Source of the DNA: G942493375 sp942493375
GTDB taxonomy: Bacteria > Armatimonadota > UBA5829
Direction: 5' to 3'
DNA: 64,000 bases
Assembly: GCA_942493375.1 (NCBI GenBank)
Contig: OW818698.1
Location: 5,766,001-5,830,000, forward strand
The notes below the pieces were generated by a model. That model was not told where the DNA came from and did not search any database. It worked only from the letters and a program-made list of their open reading frames with translations. The stretch's first letter is position 1, and each line of letters begins with the position of its first letter. Below, one piece after another: positions 1 through 8,126 of this stretch. The position numbers were made by a program, and so were the translations under genes.

Positions 1-2
1 GA

Positions 3-1058
3 AATGAACACCAGGTCGGTGGGCAGGAAGGGGCTGTGGATCTGCCACGTGACTGCGATAAGGATATAGTAATTGAGGGTGGGATATGGACGACTCTGGC
101 TACAACTGTCAATGAGTCCAATGGCAATGTGAATGGCGGGCCTGACTCCAATAACGCTCTCCATGGGCACGGCGTGATCCTTATGAACCGGGTCCGGCAA
201 GTGTTGGTCAAGAATCTAATAATTAAAGAGTCCCGTCCACACGGTGTGCAGTTTTGCAATGCAACAGAGTTCCTGGTTGAGAACATCCAGTTTGTAGACC
301 ACCGCCGGGATGGAGTCCATATAAACGGGCCTGCCAGCTACGGAGCCATCCGCAATGTCCGGGGTGTGACCGGGGATGACATGATTGCGCTGAATGCCTG
401 GGACTGGAAAAACACCGTTATGACCTTCGGTCCAATCCACCACATGCTGGTTGAAAAAGTAGACGCGGGGATCAGCACATCAGACTTCCGCGCAGAGATC
501 CGATTCCTGGGTGGCACCAAGCACTATCCCGATGGCAAGACCCTGGACTGTGATATCGAAAACTGCGTTGTGCGGGACATAAAAGGCATCCGAACATTCA
601 AAATGTACGATCAGCCCAACCTGGAACTAGGCAGAGACAACGACTTCGCCGACCCCATTGGCAACTTCAAAAACCTCTACTTCAGCAAACTGTTCATAGA
701 CAACTCCTGGGAACCGACTTTCCAGGTAGGCTCCAACGTGGATGGAATGAAGATAGACGATGTAACCCTGGCCTTCCCAACCTCAGTTCCATATTTCAAA
801 CTGGTACAAATAGGCCCTCCGAGTATGACAATCAAAATGGACCCAAACAATCCAGCCACCTGGGTGGAAGTCTTCTCCCCAGACAAGGACAACACCGTCA
901 GAAACTTCAAACTCACAAACCTGAAAGAGCTTTGGGGAAAAGACACAGTTGAGCTGAAAGCATCTGATTATGTAAACGTGATCACCCAAAAGATAAACCC
1001 CGATTACCCGAACAGCGTTCCTAAGGGTGGGACCGGGAAAGGGATTTTGATTCCGTGA
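3..1058 (+). CDS. Right-handed beta-helix protein, GH28/pectinase-like, 5'-truncated
   Basis: The frame is open from the first bases of the window, so the N-terminus, including any signal peptide, lies upstream; a GTG at 36 is only an internal codon. The protein has the short hydrophobic-strand and turn rhythm of a right-handed parallel beta-helix. DGVHINGP followed by GDDMIALN resembles the paired-Asp core of GH28 polygalacturonase-type enzymes, but the rest of the GH28 signature is not clearly in order, so a related lyase or epimerase is possible. It probably acts on an extracellular polysaccharide. Nearby GH36, GH43 and other secreted carbohydrate enzymes support that role. It ends 10 bp before a palindrome that may also act as its terminator. 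Confidence 0.7.
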   Translation, partial: NEHQVGGQEGAVDLPRDCDKDIVIEGGIWTTLATTVNESNGNVNGGPDSNNALHGHGVILMNRVRQVLVKNLIIKESRPHGVQFCNATEFLVENIQFVDHRRDGVHINGPASYGAIRNVRGVTGDDMIALNAWDWKNTVMTFGPIHHMLVEKVDAGISTSDFRAEIRFLGGTKHYPDGKTLDCDIENCVVRDIKGIRTFKMYDQPNLELGRDNDFADPIGNFKNLYFSKLFIDNSWEPTFQVGSNVDGMKIDDVTLAFPTSVPYFKLVQIGPPSMTIKMDPNNPATWVEVFSPDKDNTVRNFKLTNLKELWGKDTVELKASDYVNVITQKINPDYPNSVPKGGTGKGILIP

Positions 1059-1067
1059 AGGGAGATT

Positions 1068-1118
1068 TTTACATGGATGGACAGGATATACAGGATTATT
1101 TATCCTGTATATCCATGT
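1068..1118. repeat. Inverted repeat of the ACAGGAT family, terminator-like
   Basis: A perfect 12-bp stem (1084-1095 with 1103-1114) has a 7-nt loop TTATTTA, and the arms extend imperfectly outward through CATGGAT and ATCCATG. The arms contain the 9-bp motif ACAGGATAT in tandem. The same family occurs at 5430-5618 and 35049-35218. It lies just 3' of the beta-helix gene and could terminate transcription, but it looks like a dispersed repeat rather than a dedicated terminator. Confidence 0.8.
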
Positions 1119-1195
1119 TATTTAAACTCTAGTAATGCATTTGATTGGGGACTAAGCTGTTTATGAAGCGTCATAATGATCGTGTCCAGTAGTTG

Positions 1196-1567
1196 ATGTT
1201 TATACTCATGGTTGTGTTGGGATATATAGCCTTTCATAGTCCCCGACATAAGGACTTTATTATGGACAATATGTTTGCAATACCAATTGGCTATATGGGA
1301 TTTGCGTGCGTGCGGGATTTTGGAAAGAAAAACCAATCTGCATTAACGGCAAAATATGCTATGAGCGTGCTTGTTATATTTATTGCAGCCATGTATTTTT
1401 TGTTTGGATGGAAGTATAGTAGCGGGTTATTGATTGGTCTCATCATCGGTTCTGTAGTTGGAAAATATGTTTCAATAAGAGATGCAAAGCGTATCCCTGT
1501 AACTGCAGAGGTTGATACTGAACTTGATGTCACAAAATGTGACCTCAAGTCAAAGGGAGATAGCTAA
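1196..1567 (+). CDS. Small hypothetical membrane protein
   Basis: I do not recognise the family. About 123 residues contain three hydrophobic stretches: the N-terminus (FILMVVLGYIAF), the centre (SVLVIFIAAMYFLFGW) and a Gly-rich segment (GLLIGLIIGSVVGKYV). They are followed by a hydrophilic, acidic and Lys-rich tail of about 35 residues, probably cytoplasmic. A stop codon lies directly upstream at 1190, so translation must begin at TTG 1193 or ATG 1196; ATG is preferred. No strong ribosome binding site is visible, which lowers confidence. The gene is followed by a clear hairpin, suggesting a single-gene transcript. Confidence 0.5.
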   Translation: MFILMVVLGYIAFHSPRHKDFIMDNMFAIPIGYMGFACVRDFGKKNQSALTAKYAMSVLVIFIAAMYFLFGWKYSSGLLIGLIIGSVVGKYVSIRDAKRIPVTAEVDTELDVTKCDLKSKGDS

Positions 1568-1571
1568 ATAT

Positions 1572-1602
1572 AACTTGAGGTGCCAATTTGGTACCTCAAG
1601 TT
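1572..1602 (+). terminator. Hairpin after the small membrane protein gene
   Basis: A 13-bp stem (1572-1584 with 1590-1602, one G-T wobble) has the 5-nt loop AATTT. There is no clear T-run after it, so it may be a terminator that does not rely on one, or simply a stable 3' end hairpin. Confidence 0.6.
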
Positions 1603-1634
1603 AGTGAGATTGGTATGGATGTGAGATTGTTTTA

Positions 1635-2039
1635 ATGATATCAAGCGCTAAAGAGTTCATTGATTTGTGTTTGAGTTCGAGTCCTGAGGAACGCAGAAAA
1701 GCTAAGACTGATGAAGTGTCAGAGGAAATCCTGCTTGAAGTTCTTGAAGTAGATCCGGAGTTGGCAGACTGCGTTATCTGGAACAACTTTGTAACTCCAC
1801 ATATTTTAGAAATGTTGTCGGATCATCCTGACTGGCGTATACGATGTTCTGTTGCGGCTAAGAACAAACTATCGGTTGAATTAATAGAAAAACTATCCCG
1901 AGATGAGCATGAGTCTATACGTCATTCAATAGCCAGACATCGTAGGACTCCTGAGCATATCCTGCATATATTGGCAAACGATTCCTGGGATGTTGTTGCC
2001 GAAATCGCACGTAAAAGACTTGAATCCTCAGCTCTATGA
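1635..2039 (+). CDS. Small HEAT/LRV-type helical repeat protein
   Basis: A 134-residue protein whose C-terminal two thirds consist of about three repeats of roughly 23 residues. They read HPDWRIRCSVAAKNKLSVEL, then DEHESIRHSIARHRRTPEHI, then NDSWDVVAEIARKRL. This is the leucine-rich variant (LRV) or HEAT pattern of paired helices with a conserved R/VA and a Pro-initiated second helix. Such repeats normally make protein-binding scaffolds; there is no catalytic motif. The start is ATG 1635 with a weak upstream Shine-Dalgarno. The 3' end overlaps the convergent transporter gene by 6 bp. Function is unknown. Confidence 0.6.
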   Translation: MISSAKEFIDLCLSSSPEERRKAKTDEVSEEILLEVLEVDPELADCVIWNNFVTPHILEMLSDHPDWRIRCSVAAKNKLSVELIEKLSRDEHESIRHSIARHRRTPEHILHILANDSWDVVAEIARKRLESSAL

Positions 2040-2915
2040 TATCGCCAGCAGCACCAATCCTCCAGTTCCCAGCAGGCAGCAGGCCCAGGCTTTGGGGGTT
2101 ATGTGTTCTTTGTGGACGAAGTGGCCTATTATCAGCATTATTACTATGGGTGTGGCGACTACGAAGGGGAACACCAGGTCCGCGCCTAGTCTGGGGATGG
2201 CCAGGAAAATGGCTGATGATGTGGTGACCTGGGTGAATCCCTGGGCTAGTCCTGGTAGTATCTCGCTTTTCTTTATGCGGATAGGTGTGTGACGAAAGAA
2301 AATTGGCGTAATGATGATGGTTGCTACCAGGTTGAAGGCAAAGCACAGGGCGAATGGCGTGGCAGCTAAACGGGTTGCTCCGATTGTCTGGCTTCCCATT
2401 GTAGTCCCGGCTGCGAACCACAATCCGAGCATGGCAATTGACCAGAGCCTTGATACCGGTTTATCTGTCGATGGTTTTCCGTCTGTCGAAGCTGTTTTTC
2501 CCGATCGCATTAGGCTCAGCGCAACTACTGCGATGCAAACGATAATTATGCCTGCACACAGTGCAAGTGATGGAACCCTGGGTTTAAGCCATATGATGCT
2601 GATGACCACCGGCCAGAGCAGTCCCATGTTGTTGATCGCAACCGTCGGACCGGCAGGGCCGGCTTTTAGCCCGTACATCACCAGCCCCATGCCAATAACA
2701 TATGAAATCCCACTTATTCCTGCAATCGTCCAGAGAAATGTCCCGGTCACGCTTTGATGGAATATGGCTGCCAGTATGCCGCTGAATATTGTGGTGAACA
2801 GGATAAGCCAGAAACAATAGGCTTCAGTACGTGCACCAGCTTTAGAAGCCCAGCGGTTGTTGACCCAAAATGCGGTGGCGCCAGCGATGCTGACTAGAAG
2901 CAGAAACGTTTCCAT
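2034..2915 (-). CDS. EamA/DMT-superfamily transporter
   Basis: A 293-residue integral membrane protein with about ten hydrophobic segments in two halves, separated by a hydrophilic loop near residues 135-155 (rich in Lys, Ser and Thr). This is the size and duplicated 5+5 helix plan of EamA-type drug/metabolite transporters. The segments GLVMYGLKAGPAGPTVAINN and LLLVSIAGATAFWVNNRWAS are typical of the fold. The substrate cannot be read from sequence; exporters of amino acids or metabolites and sugar-uptake members (GRP/RhaT-like) are all possible, and the surrounding CAZyme genes would fit the latter. It is transcribed alone and convergently with the repeat protein gene, overlapping it by 6 bp. 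Confidence 0.8.
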   Translation of the reverse strand: METFLLLVSIAGATAFWVNNRWASKAGARTEAYCFWLILFTTIFSGILAAIFHQSVTGTFLWTIAGISGISYVIGMGLVMYGLKAGPAGPTVAINNMGLLWPVVISIIWLKPRVPSLALCAGIIIVCIAVVALSLMRSGKTASTDGKPSTDKPVSRLWSIAMLGLWFAAGTTMGSQTIGATRLAATPFALCFAFNLVATIIITPIFFRHTPIRIKKSEILPGLAQGFTQVTTSSAIFLAIPRLGADLVFPFVVATPIVIMLIIGHFVHKEHITPKAWACCLLGTGGLVLLAIS

Positions 2916-3384
2916 ATATACTTTTGAACTCCGATATGATCAATGGGGATAATGCAGGTATTAGCGTTAACAAAGATTGCCACGGTGAGTATAACGTATT
3001 TGCATCTGTAATTCAATGTTTGGTTACTGAAGTCGGGCGAACGCACTAGGGATAATTATCCGCAGGAGTATTCGGAATTGGAATAATTTGATTTAGATTC
3101 CGAATACTCTTGATTTCGCAGATTCACGCAGATTTTCGGGAATAGGGAACTGCAAAATGCACAGCCCGTTCGTTGCGTATATTGTCTGAAGTGTGGTATC
3201 TTCGATAGTCAGGTGCAATTACTGAATTCTCACATTTTGTCATCCTGGAACGCAGTGAAGGATCTGCTGTTCAGATACATTATTAAACGGCAAAGCAGAT
3301 CCTTCATTCTTCAGGATTGCAAAGTTTTCAGGATGACAATATTGCCATAACACTGAATTGTCCCTATCATCTGGAGGCCATTTT
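2916..3384. other. Intergenic region with three palindromic elements
   Basis: This 469-bp gap separates divergent genes. It holds a perfect 13-bp inverted repeat (3066-3078 with 3097-3109), directly followed by a single arm of the CGCAGATT short-period family (3113-3137), and then a GTCATCCTG-family hairpin at 3238-3339. It must also contain the promoters of both flanking genes, but I see no convincing -35/-10 pair. The Shine-Dalgarno GGAGG of the alpha-galactosidase lies at 3373-3377. Confidence 0.7.
3238..3339. repeat. GTCATCCTG-family hairpin element, imperfect
   Basis: The left arm TTGTCATCCTGGAACGCAG continues to AAGGATCTGCT, and the right arm begins AGCAGATCCTTCATTC and ends TTTTCAGGATGACAA. 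The right arm carries about 15 extra bases, so the stem is interrupted. The family recurs at least nine more times in the window and forms the array at 53305-55232. Confidence 0.85.
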
Positions 3385-5427
3385 ATGCCATTTAAGTATT
3401 TGCTGATCTATATAATGATTATCGCTACACTAACAGGAGGAACCATTGTGTTTGCTAATGACAAAGCTGAAATAACATCGAATCGTAAATGGGCTGAGAG
3501 TTCTTTTAGTGTTAAATCTGCAGTTCCGTTCTCGTTTGTGTATGGTGGTCGAAATTCATCGGAGTTTTTGAGTGGCTGGAAGAGCCAGGTGAAAGACGAG
3601 AGGGTGGATTCCACCAGGCGGAGGCGGACACTTACTTTCAACGATCCTGAAACCGGGCTGGAGGTTAAGGCGGTTGCTTTTGTTTATACGGATACTGCGG
3701 GTGTTGACTGGACGCTTTATTTTACCAATAAGGGGATGAAGGATACTCCGGTTATTGAGCAGGTTAAGGCTGTTGATGTCAGCGTGGGCGGTGGTCAGAA
3801 CCCGGCGGTTTTGCACCGGATACGCGGCGGTGGAGGATGGGGAGCTGAGGACTGGATGCCTTTTGATGAATCTTTGGCTGCCGGTCAGAAGTCTGAGTTT
3901 GCTCCTACTGCCGGGCGATCTTCTCTTGGCAATGCTCCCTTCTTTAACCTGCAGTGGGATGGTGGTGGGGTTGTTACGGCTATCGGGTGGACCGGGCAAT
4001 GGGTGGCTTCGGTAGAGAATACCGGTGGAACTTGCCGGATTCAGGCAGGGATGCAGAACATTCACACTGTTTTGAAGCCTGGGGAGAGTATTCGAAGTCC
4101 ACGCATTCTGCAGCTGTATTGGTCCGGCAAGGATGAGATGCAGGCGCATAATATGTTCCGCCGGACTATGTTTGCACACGTTGTGGCTAAGATTGGGGGA
4201 AAAACTGTTACTCCTCCTATTGCACATCTGAGCACGGCGTTTTATGAGATGGATAATGGAACCGAAGCCAGCACCCTTTCACACCTGACAGCTATTCAAG
4301 GTCTTGGTTTTGAGGACTTCTGGGTGGATGCTTACTATGGCAAGGACAACTTCCCTACTATCGGTAACTACGTCTTTCCGCTGCTGCGTGGGTTCAATAC
4401 TCAGCGGTTTCCAGGTGGTATGAAACCGGTCAGCGATGCTGTTCATAAGGCTGGAATGAATTTTCTGATGTGGTTTGAGTATGAACGCATTGTTGCAGGC
4501 ACCTTAATAGCCACCGAACATCCTGAATGGGTAGTGATGCCTGATGACGGAGGGTGGGGGATGTTCAACCTGGCTATCCCTGAAGCCCGTGAGTATATCC
4601 ACAAATACCTCTCTGACTCTATAAAGGAATACGGGATCAGTTGGCTAAGGGTGGACAATGCGGTCTTCTACACCGGCCTGTGGGCAAAGCTGGACAGGGA
4701 CAATCCGGACAGGGTCGGTATGTCTGAGATCCGTTATGTCGAAGGTCACTATAAGTTATGGGACGATCTGCTGAAGGAGTTCCCTCACCTGGCAATCGAC
4801 AACTGTGCATCCGGCGGCTGCAGGATCGATCTGGAGACCTGCTCCCGATCTATCCCCTTATGGCGAACTGATGCGACAATACAACCATTATTAGACAAAG
4901 ACTTCAACCAGTCAGCCTTGCAGAACCAGGTGATGACAGCAGGGCTCAGCCGTTATGTCCCGTTCAGCACCAGCGGACAGATGGGTGCTACTCCTTATCT
5001 GTTCAGAAGTGGATTTAATGCCGGGATATCGTTCTGTGAAGATGTCCGACCGGCTGATTATCCCCGCGATTTGCTGAAGCAAGCTATAACCGAAGGCAAG
5101 CGCATCCGGAAATACTTCATCGGAAACCTCTATCCACTGACCAAAGTGACCACTGATCCCACGACCTGGTGCGTAACTCAATACCACCGGACGAAACAAA
5201 ATGATGGAATGGTACTGGCATTCAGACGTCACCAGTCCCAGATCAAAGAGTTTGCTCTGAGTGGACTGCAGGAGATTGAGCCTTCGGCAAATTACAAGGT
5301 AACGGTATATCAGAGTTATGACCCGATGCCGGTAAAAACGATGACGGGCGCGGAATTGCTGAACATGGAAGCGGAAACAGATGACAGTCCGGGATCGGTG
5401 TTGATTGAGTATAAGAAAACTAATTAA
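3385..5427 (+). CDS. Secreted GH36-type alpha-galactosidase
   Basis: A 680-residue enzyme expected to release alpha-linked galactose from oligo- or polysaccharides outside the cytoplasm. The start is ATG 3385, placed 7 bp after a GGAGG, rather than an upstream in-frame TTG at 3358. Residues 1-25 form a signal peptide ending near TIVFAND. An N-terminal beta-sandwich of about 280 residues precedes a TIM barrel. The barrel carries the GH36 nucleophile motif WLRVDN (Asp 424) and IDNCASGGCRIDLE followed by WRTDA (acid/base Asp 496). NCASGG is diagnostic for GH36/melibiase. The C-terminus is a beta domain. The gene is followed by a Gfo/Idh/MocA oxidoreductase in the same direction, with a nested repeat between them. 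Confidence 0.9.
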   Translation: MPFKYLLIYIMIIATLTGGTIVFANDKAEITSNRKWAESSFSVKSAVPFSFVYGGRNSSEFLSGWKSQVKDERVDSTRRRRTLTFNDPETGLEVKAVAFVYTDTAGVDWTLYFTNKGMKDTPVIEQVKAVDVSVGGGQNPAVLHRIRGGGGWGAEDWMPFDESLAAGQKSEFAPTAGRSSLGNAPFFNLQWDGGGVVTAIGWTGQWVASVENTGGTCRIQAGMQNIHTVLKPGESIRSPRILQLYWSGKDEMQAHNMFRRTMFAHVVAKIGGKTVTPPIAHLSTAFYEMDNGTEASTLSHLTAIQGLGFEDFWVDAYYGKDNFPTIGNYVFPLLRGFNTQRFPGGMKPVSDAVHKAGMNFLMWFEYERIVAGTLIATEHPEWVVMPDDGGWGMFNLAIPEAREYIHKYLSDSIKEYGISWLRVDNAVFYTGLWAKLDRDNPDRVGMSEIRYVEGHYKLWDDLLKEFPHLAIDNCASGGCRIDLETCSRSIPLWRTDATIQPLLDKDFNQSALQNQVMTAGLSRYVPFSTSGQMGATPYLFRSGFNAGISFCEDVRPADYPRDLLKQAITEGKRIRKYFIGNLYPLTKVTTDPTTWCVTQYHRTKQNDGMVLAFRRHQSQIKEFALSGLQEIEPSANYKVTVYQSYDPMPVKTMTGAELLNMEAETDDSPGSVLIEYKKTN

Positions 5428-5429
5428 TC

Positions 5430-5618
5430 AACATGGATATATAGGATGTACAGGATTAGCTATTCTTGTAACAGTTCAGTGTTAATGTGTAATATAGTAA
5501 ATTTCCGTTCGTCCTGAGTAGCGCGAAGCGCGTATCGAAGGATGGACGGAAATTTACTCACAAATACTGAACTATTACCTAGTCTCTTTAATCCTGTATA
5601 TCCTGTGCATCCATGTTA
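5430..5618. repeat. Nested inverted repeats (ACAGGAT outer, GTCCTGAG inner)
   Basis: The outer arms are ACATGGATATATAGGATG at 5431 and its complement TGTGCATCCATGTTA ending at 5618, of the ACAGGAT family. Inside them lie a second pair (GTAACAGTTCAGTGT / ACTGAACTATTAC) and a third (AGTAAATTTCCGT / ACGGAAATTTACT), the innermost enclosing a degenerate GTCCTGAG...GAAGGATGG core. Three palindrome families are stacked concentrically between two genes. Confidence 0.8.
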
Positions 5619-5662
5619 TTGTATCTTTGTTGAGTATGAAGCATCTATGGAGGGATTGTATC

Positions 5663-6829
5663 ATGACTAGACATAGAGTGGCGATGGTTGGTTGTGGGAT
5701 GTTAGCGCAGGGGGTGCATCTGCCTAATATCGTCAAAAATCCTCGGATGGAGCTGGTTACTACTTGTGATATCGACCTTGATACAGCGAAGTCTTGCTGT
5801 GAAAAGTTTGGTGCGCAACGGTTTGATACTGACTGGACTAATGTGATCTCTGCTGCTGATGTGGATATGATTATCCTTGCAACTCATACAAACCTGCGCG
5901 GTAAGTTGATCATTCCGGCATTGAAAGCCGGCAAGCCTGTGTATACCGAAAAGCCCCTCAGCGCCAACAGGCAGGAAATGATTGATATCGTCCGGGCATC
6001 CAGAGAGACCGGGGTACCGGTGTGTGTGGGACATAACCGGCGGTCCAGCCCTGCTATGATCGAGTTCAAACGCCTGCTGGACAGGGCTAAGTCCGGCGTT
6101 GAACCGACAAGACCGAGTGTAGACAGAGACCCTTCACGCAAACAGATCCCTGAAGAGAAGCAAATGCAGGTGTTGATGCGTGTAAATGATGATGCCCGGA
6201 GCTGGAAAGAGTGGATCTTCTGGGATGAAGAGGGGATTATGTTTGCAGAGATGGTCCACTTCATCGATCTGGCGCTCTGGTTCAATGATTCTCATCCTGT
6301 AAAGGTCTATGCCGAGGGATCCTGCAGGGGGAACTTCACTCTCATCATTAAATTCGACGATGGTTCTCTGACTACTCTTCAGCACACAATGGTCGGCAGC
6401 TTCGATTACCCCAAGGAGCTCTTCGAAGCTACCCTCAATAACATTACAATCGCAATGGACCAGCACATAGAAGTCAGGCAGCTTGGAATGACCGATGAAC
6501 CTGTTCTGCAGACATTCCCCTATATAGAAGGCTGTGAGTGGGCAGTGGAACAGGGGATGGCGGGGTATATGCATTCAGTTGAGCAGGAACAGCTCCGAGC
6601 TAAAGCAGCCAATGAACCCGCCCGTTTCCTCAATGTATACAAGGGTCACTATGACCACCTTGACCGTTTTCTGACGCACATCGAGGGCAAGGGGGAGAAC
6701 CCCTGTGATGTTGAGAGCGCAGTCCCGGTCAACAGAATAGCAGCAAAGTTCCTCGAATCTGCAAGGCTGGGAATGCCGGTAGCCATCAACCCGGAAGACT
6801 GGCATTTGCCCGGTAGCTCCTGTATTTAA
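5663..6829 (+). CDS. Gfo/Idh/MocA-family NAD(P)-dependent oxidoreductase
   Basis: A 388-residue two-domain dehydrogenase. The N-terminal Rossmann fold begins VAMVGCGMLAQGVHLPNI and contains the family motif YTEKPLS. The C-terminal alpha/beta domain includes FAEMVHFIDLALWF. Members oxidise or reduce sugars, inositols and amino-sugars using NAD(P)H. The substrate is not readable here, but the position after the alpha-galactosidase suggests sugar metabolism. The start ATG 5663 has GGAGGG 8 bp upstream; an earlier TTG at 5627 is rejected. No signal peptide is present, so it is cytoplasmic. Confidence 0.85.
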   Translation: MTRHRVAMVGCGMLAQGVHLPNIVKNPRMELVTTCDIDLDTAKSCCEKFGAQRFDTDWTNVISAADVDMIILATHTNLRGKLIIPALKAGKPVYTEKPLSANRQEMIDIVRASRETGVPVCVGHNRRSSPAMIEFKRLLDRAKSGVEPTRPSVDRDPSRKQIPEEKQMQVLMRVNDDARSWKEWIFWDEEGIMFAEMVHFIDLALWFNDSHPVKVYAEGSCRGNFTLIIKFDDGSLTTLQHTMVGSFDYPKELFEATLNNITIAMDQHIEVRQLGMTDEPVLQTFPYIEGCEWAVEQGMAGYMHSVEQEQLRAKAANEPARFLNVYKGHYDHLDRFLTHIEGKGENPCDVESAVPVNRIAAKFLESARLGMPVAINPEDWHLPGSSCI

Positions 6830-7137
6830 TGATATTACTACCTGCTATCAAATCATCTTCCTCAATATAGTGAATCTTATCCGTAGTATATTGGTTAACT
6901 ATGTTAGCAGTAGTCCCTAAAGATTGACATTAATGGCACTAGCACATACAAAATAACAAATTATATCACACAATACGAACAGTATCACAGTGAAGACGCG
7001 TATATTAAGAAAATGTGGTTGTGTATATTGTTTAATAGATACAATACTGTTGACAGATTGTTTTGTATATGGTAATATCCGCTAAAGGCTTTACACTTAT
7101 TTCTTAATCACAAAACAACCCAAAGGAGAAGAATGCA
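6830..7137. other. AT-rich leader upstream of the first pilin-like gene
   Basis: This 308-bp gap holds no gene. Its 3' third contains a strong sigma-70-like promoter at 7050-7078 and a 59-nt leader with the sequence AAAGGCTTTACAC, which is repeated upstream of the two pilin paralogues. Nothing recognisable lies in 6830-7040. Confidence 0.6.
7050..7078 (+). promoter_or_regulatory. Sigma-70-type promoter of the first pilin-like gene
   Basis: TTGACA at 7050-7055 and TAATAT at 7073-7078 are separated by exactly 17 bp. The same spacing and a shared downstream element occur before the two paralogues (8040-8068 and 9103-9131). Confidence 0.8.
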
Positions 7138-7824
7138 ATGAATAGAAAAGCTTTCACTTTAATTGAACTGCTTGTCGTTATAGCGATTATCGCAATACTG
7201 GCAGCTATACTCTTTCCGGTTTTTGCTAAGGCCAGGGAAAAGGCAAGACAGTCTACTTGTGCAAGTAATTTGAAACAGTTAGGGCTGGGTTTCATGGCTT
7301 ATGCCCAGGACTATGATGAGTTCATACCCGGGAATACATATCGGCTTCCTGCGAATACTACTGCCCCTCATGATATGAAGTGTGGGGCTACAGCTGTTTC
7401 CTGGTGGCCGATTTATCTAGAGCCTTACGTGAAAAGTAAAGGAATATATGTGTGTCCAAGCGGTACTTCCCTGGGATGTCCGTTTCCTAATACCCCCCGC
7501 AGTTATGCTATGAATGTTACTCTGGTCGGCTGTTGTAATCCTGGTCGGCCACAGGCAGAAATAACCAAACCAGCAGAGACTGTCTTGATGTCAGACAACG
7601 GTAAGCACTATGTCTTTGGTGCTGGTGGAGGATCATATGGGTATTTTAGTGGTAATCGCCCCGCAGACGCACCAACCAGCGAAGCTGCCTATTGGTCGCC
7701 GGTTGACTGGCCCTGGATAGCTTACAGGCATAGCGATGGCTCTAATGTTCTCTGGGTTGATGGTCACGTTAAGTGGATGAAGGCAAGAAGTATCACCTAT
7801 GCCAGTCTTTGGGCTAACCAATAA
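7138..7824 (+). CDS. DUF1559-type prepilin-like protein, paralogue 1
   Basis: A 228-residue type IV pilin-like surface protein. It begins with a class III (prepilin) signal MNRKA|FTLIELLVVIAIIA, followed by the hydrophobic assembly helix and FPVFAKAREKARQ. The residue before the predicted cleavage site is Ala rather than the usual Gly found in the two paralogues. The middle has conserved Cys residues (VCPSG, GCC). The C-terminus has the family's H-X9-DG motif (H, nine residues, then DG in HSDGSNVLWVDG). A ribosome binding site GGAG is just upstream. It is the first of three tandem copies, each with its own promoter and terminator. The role is probably a pseudopilus or cell-surface protein; the function of DUF1559 proteins is not established. 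Confidence 0.9.
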   Translation: MNRKAFTLIELLVVIAIIAILAAILFPVFAKAREKARQSTCASNLKQLGLGFMAYAQDYDEFIPGNTYRLPANTTAPHDMKCGATAVSWWPIYLEPYVKSKGIYVCPSGTSLGCPFPNTPRSYAMNVTLVGCCNPGRPQAEITKPAETVLMSDNGKHYVFGAGGGSYGYFSGNRPADAPTSEAAYWSPVDWPWIAYRHSDGSNVLWVDGHVKWMKARSITYASLWANQ

Positions 7825-7856
7825 GAATTGTTGTTTCAAAAATGTAAAGCCTTTAT

Positions 7857-7883
7857 TGCCTCCGGAGAGATTCTCTGGGGGCA
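7857..7883 (+). terminator. Terminator of pilin-like gene 1
   Basis: An 11-bp hairpin (TGCCTCCGGAG with CTCTGGGGGCA, G-T wobbles allowed, loop AGATT) is followed by a T-rich stretch TTCTCTGTTTTG. The preceding words GTAAAGCCTTTATTGCC are shared with the terminators of the two paralogues. Confidence 0.75.
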
Positions 7884-8039
7884 TTCTCTGTTTTGTAGAT
7901 GCTACCCTCATACCAAAACGCCCCCTTTCTGCAACAAGCTATCTTTCAAATGACTGCCGCTGTCGGTTAATTTTTAGAAACCTTTGCTTTTGGTTGTTAA
8001 GAATGAATGTAGTAAGTTAAATATTCCAACTAAACGCAG

Positions 8040-8068
8040 TTGACTTTAGTTAAATATAATGCTATGAT
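8040..8068 (+). promoter_or_regulatory. Sigma-70-type promoter of pilin-like gene 2
   Basis: TTGACT at 8040-8045 and TATGAT at 8063-8068 have a 17-bp spacer. CCACAAAGGTTTTATAT follows the -10, as it does (in close variants) in the other two pilin promoters. It lies in the 302-bp gap 7825-8126, which otherwise holds only the terminator of gene 1. Confidence 0.75.
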
Positions 8069-8126
8069 TCCACAAAGGTTTTATATATGTTCAGTTGTTG
8101 TCAAGTATTTGCACTAAGGGAGAAGA

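Noticed and set aside
1915..2421. A 168-codon open frame on the minus strand
   Set aside because: It overlaps the DMT transporter in another frame and is rich in Pro, His and Arg, typical of a shadow frame.
3556..4227. A 223-codon open frame opposite the alpha-galactosidase
   Set aside because: It lies entirely antisense to a well-supported GH36 gene and has no domain.
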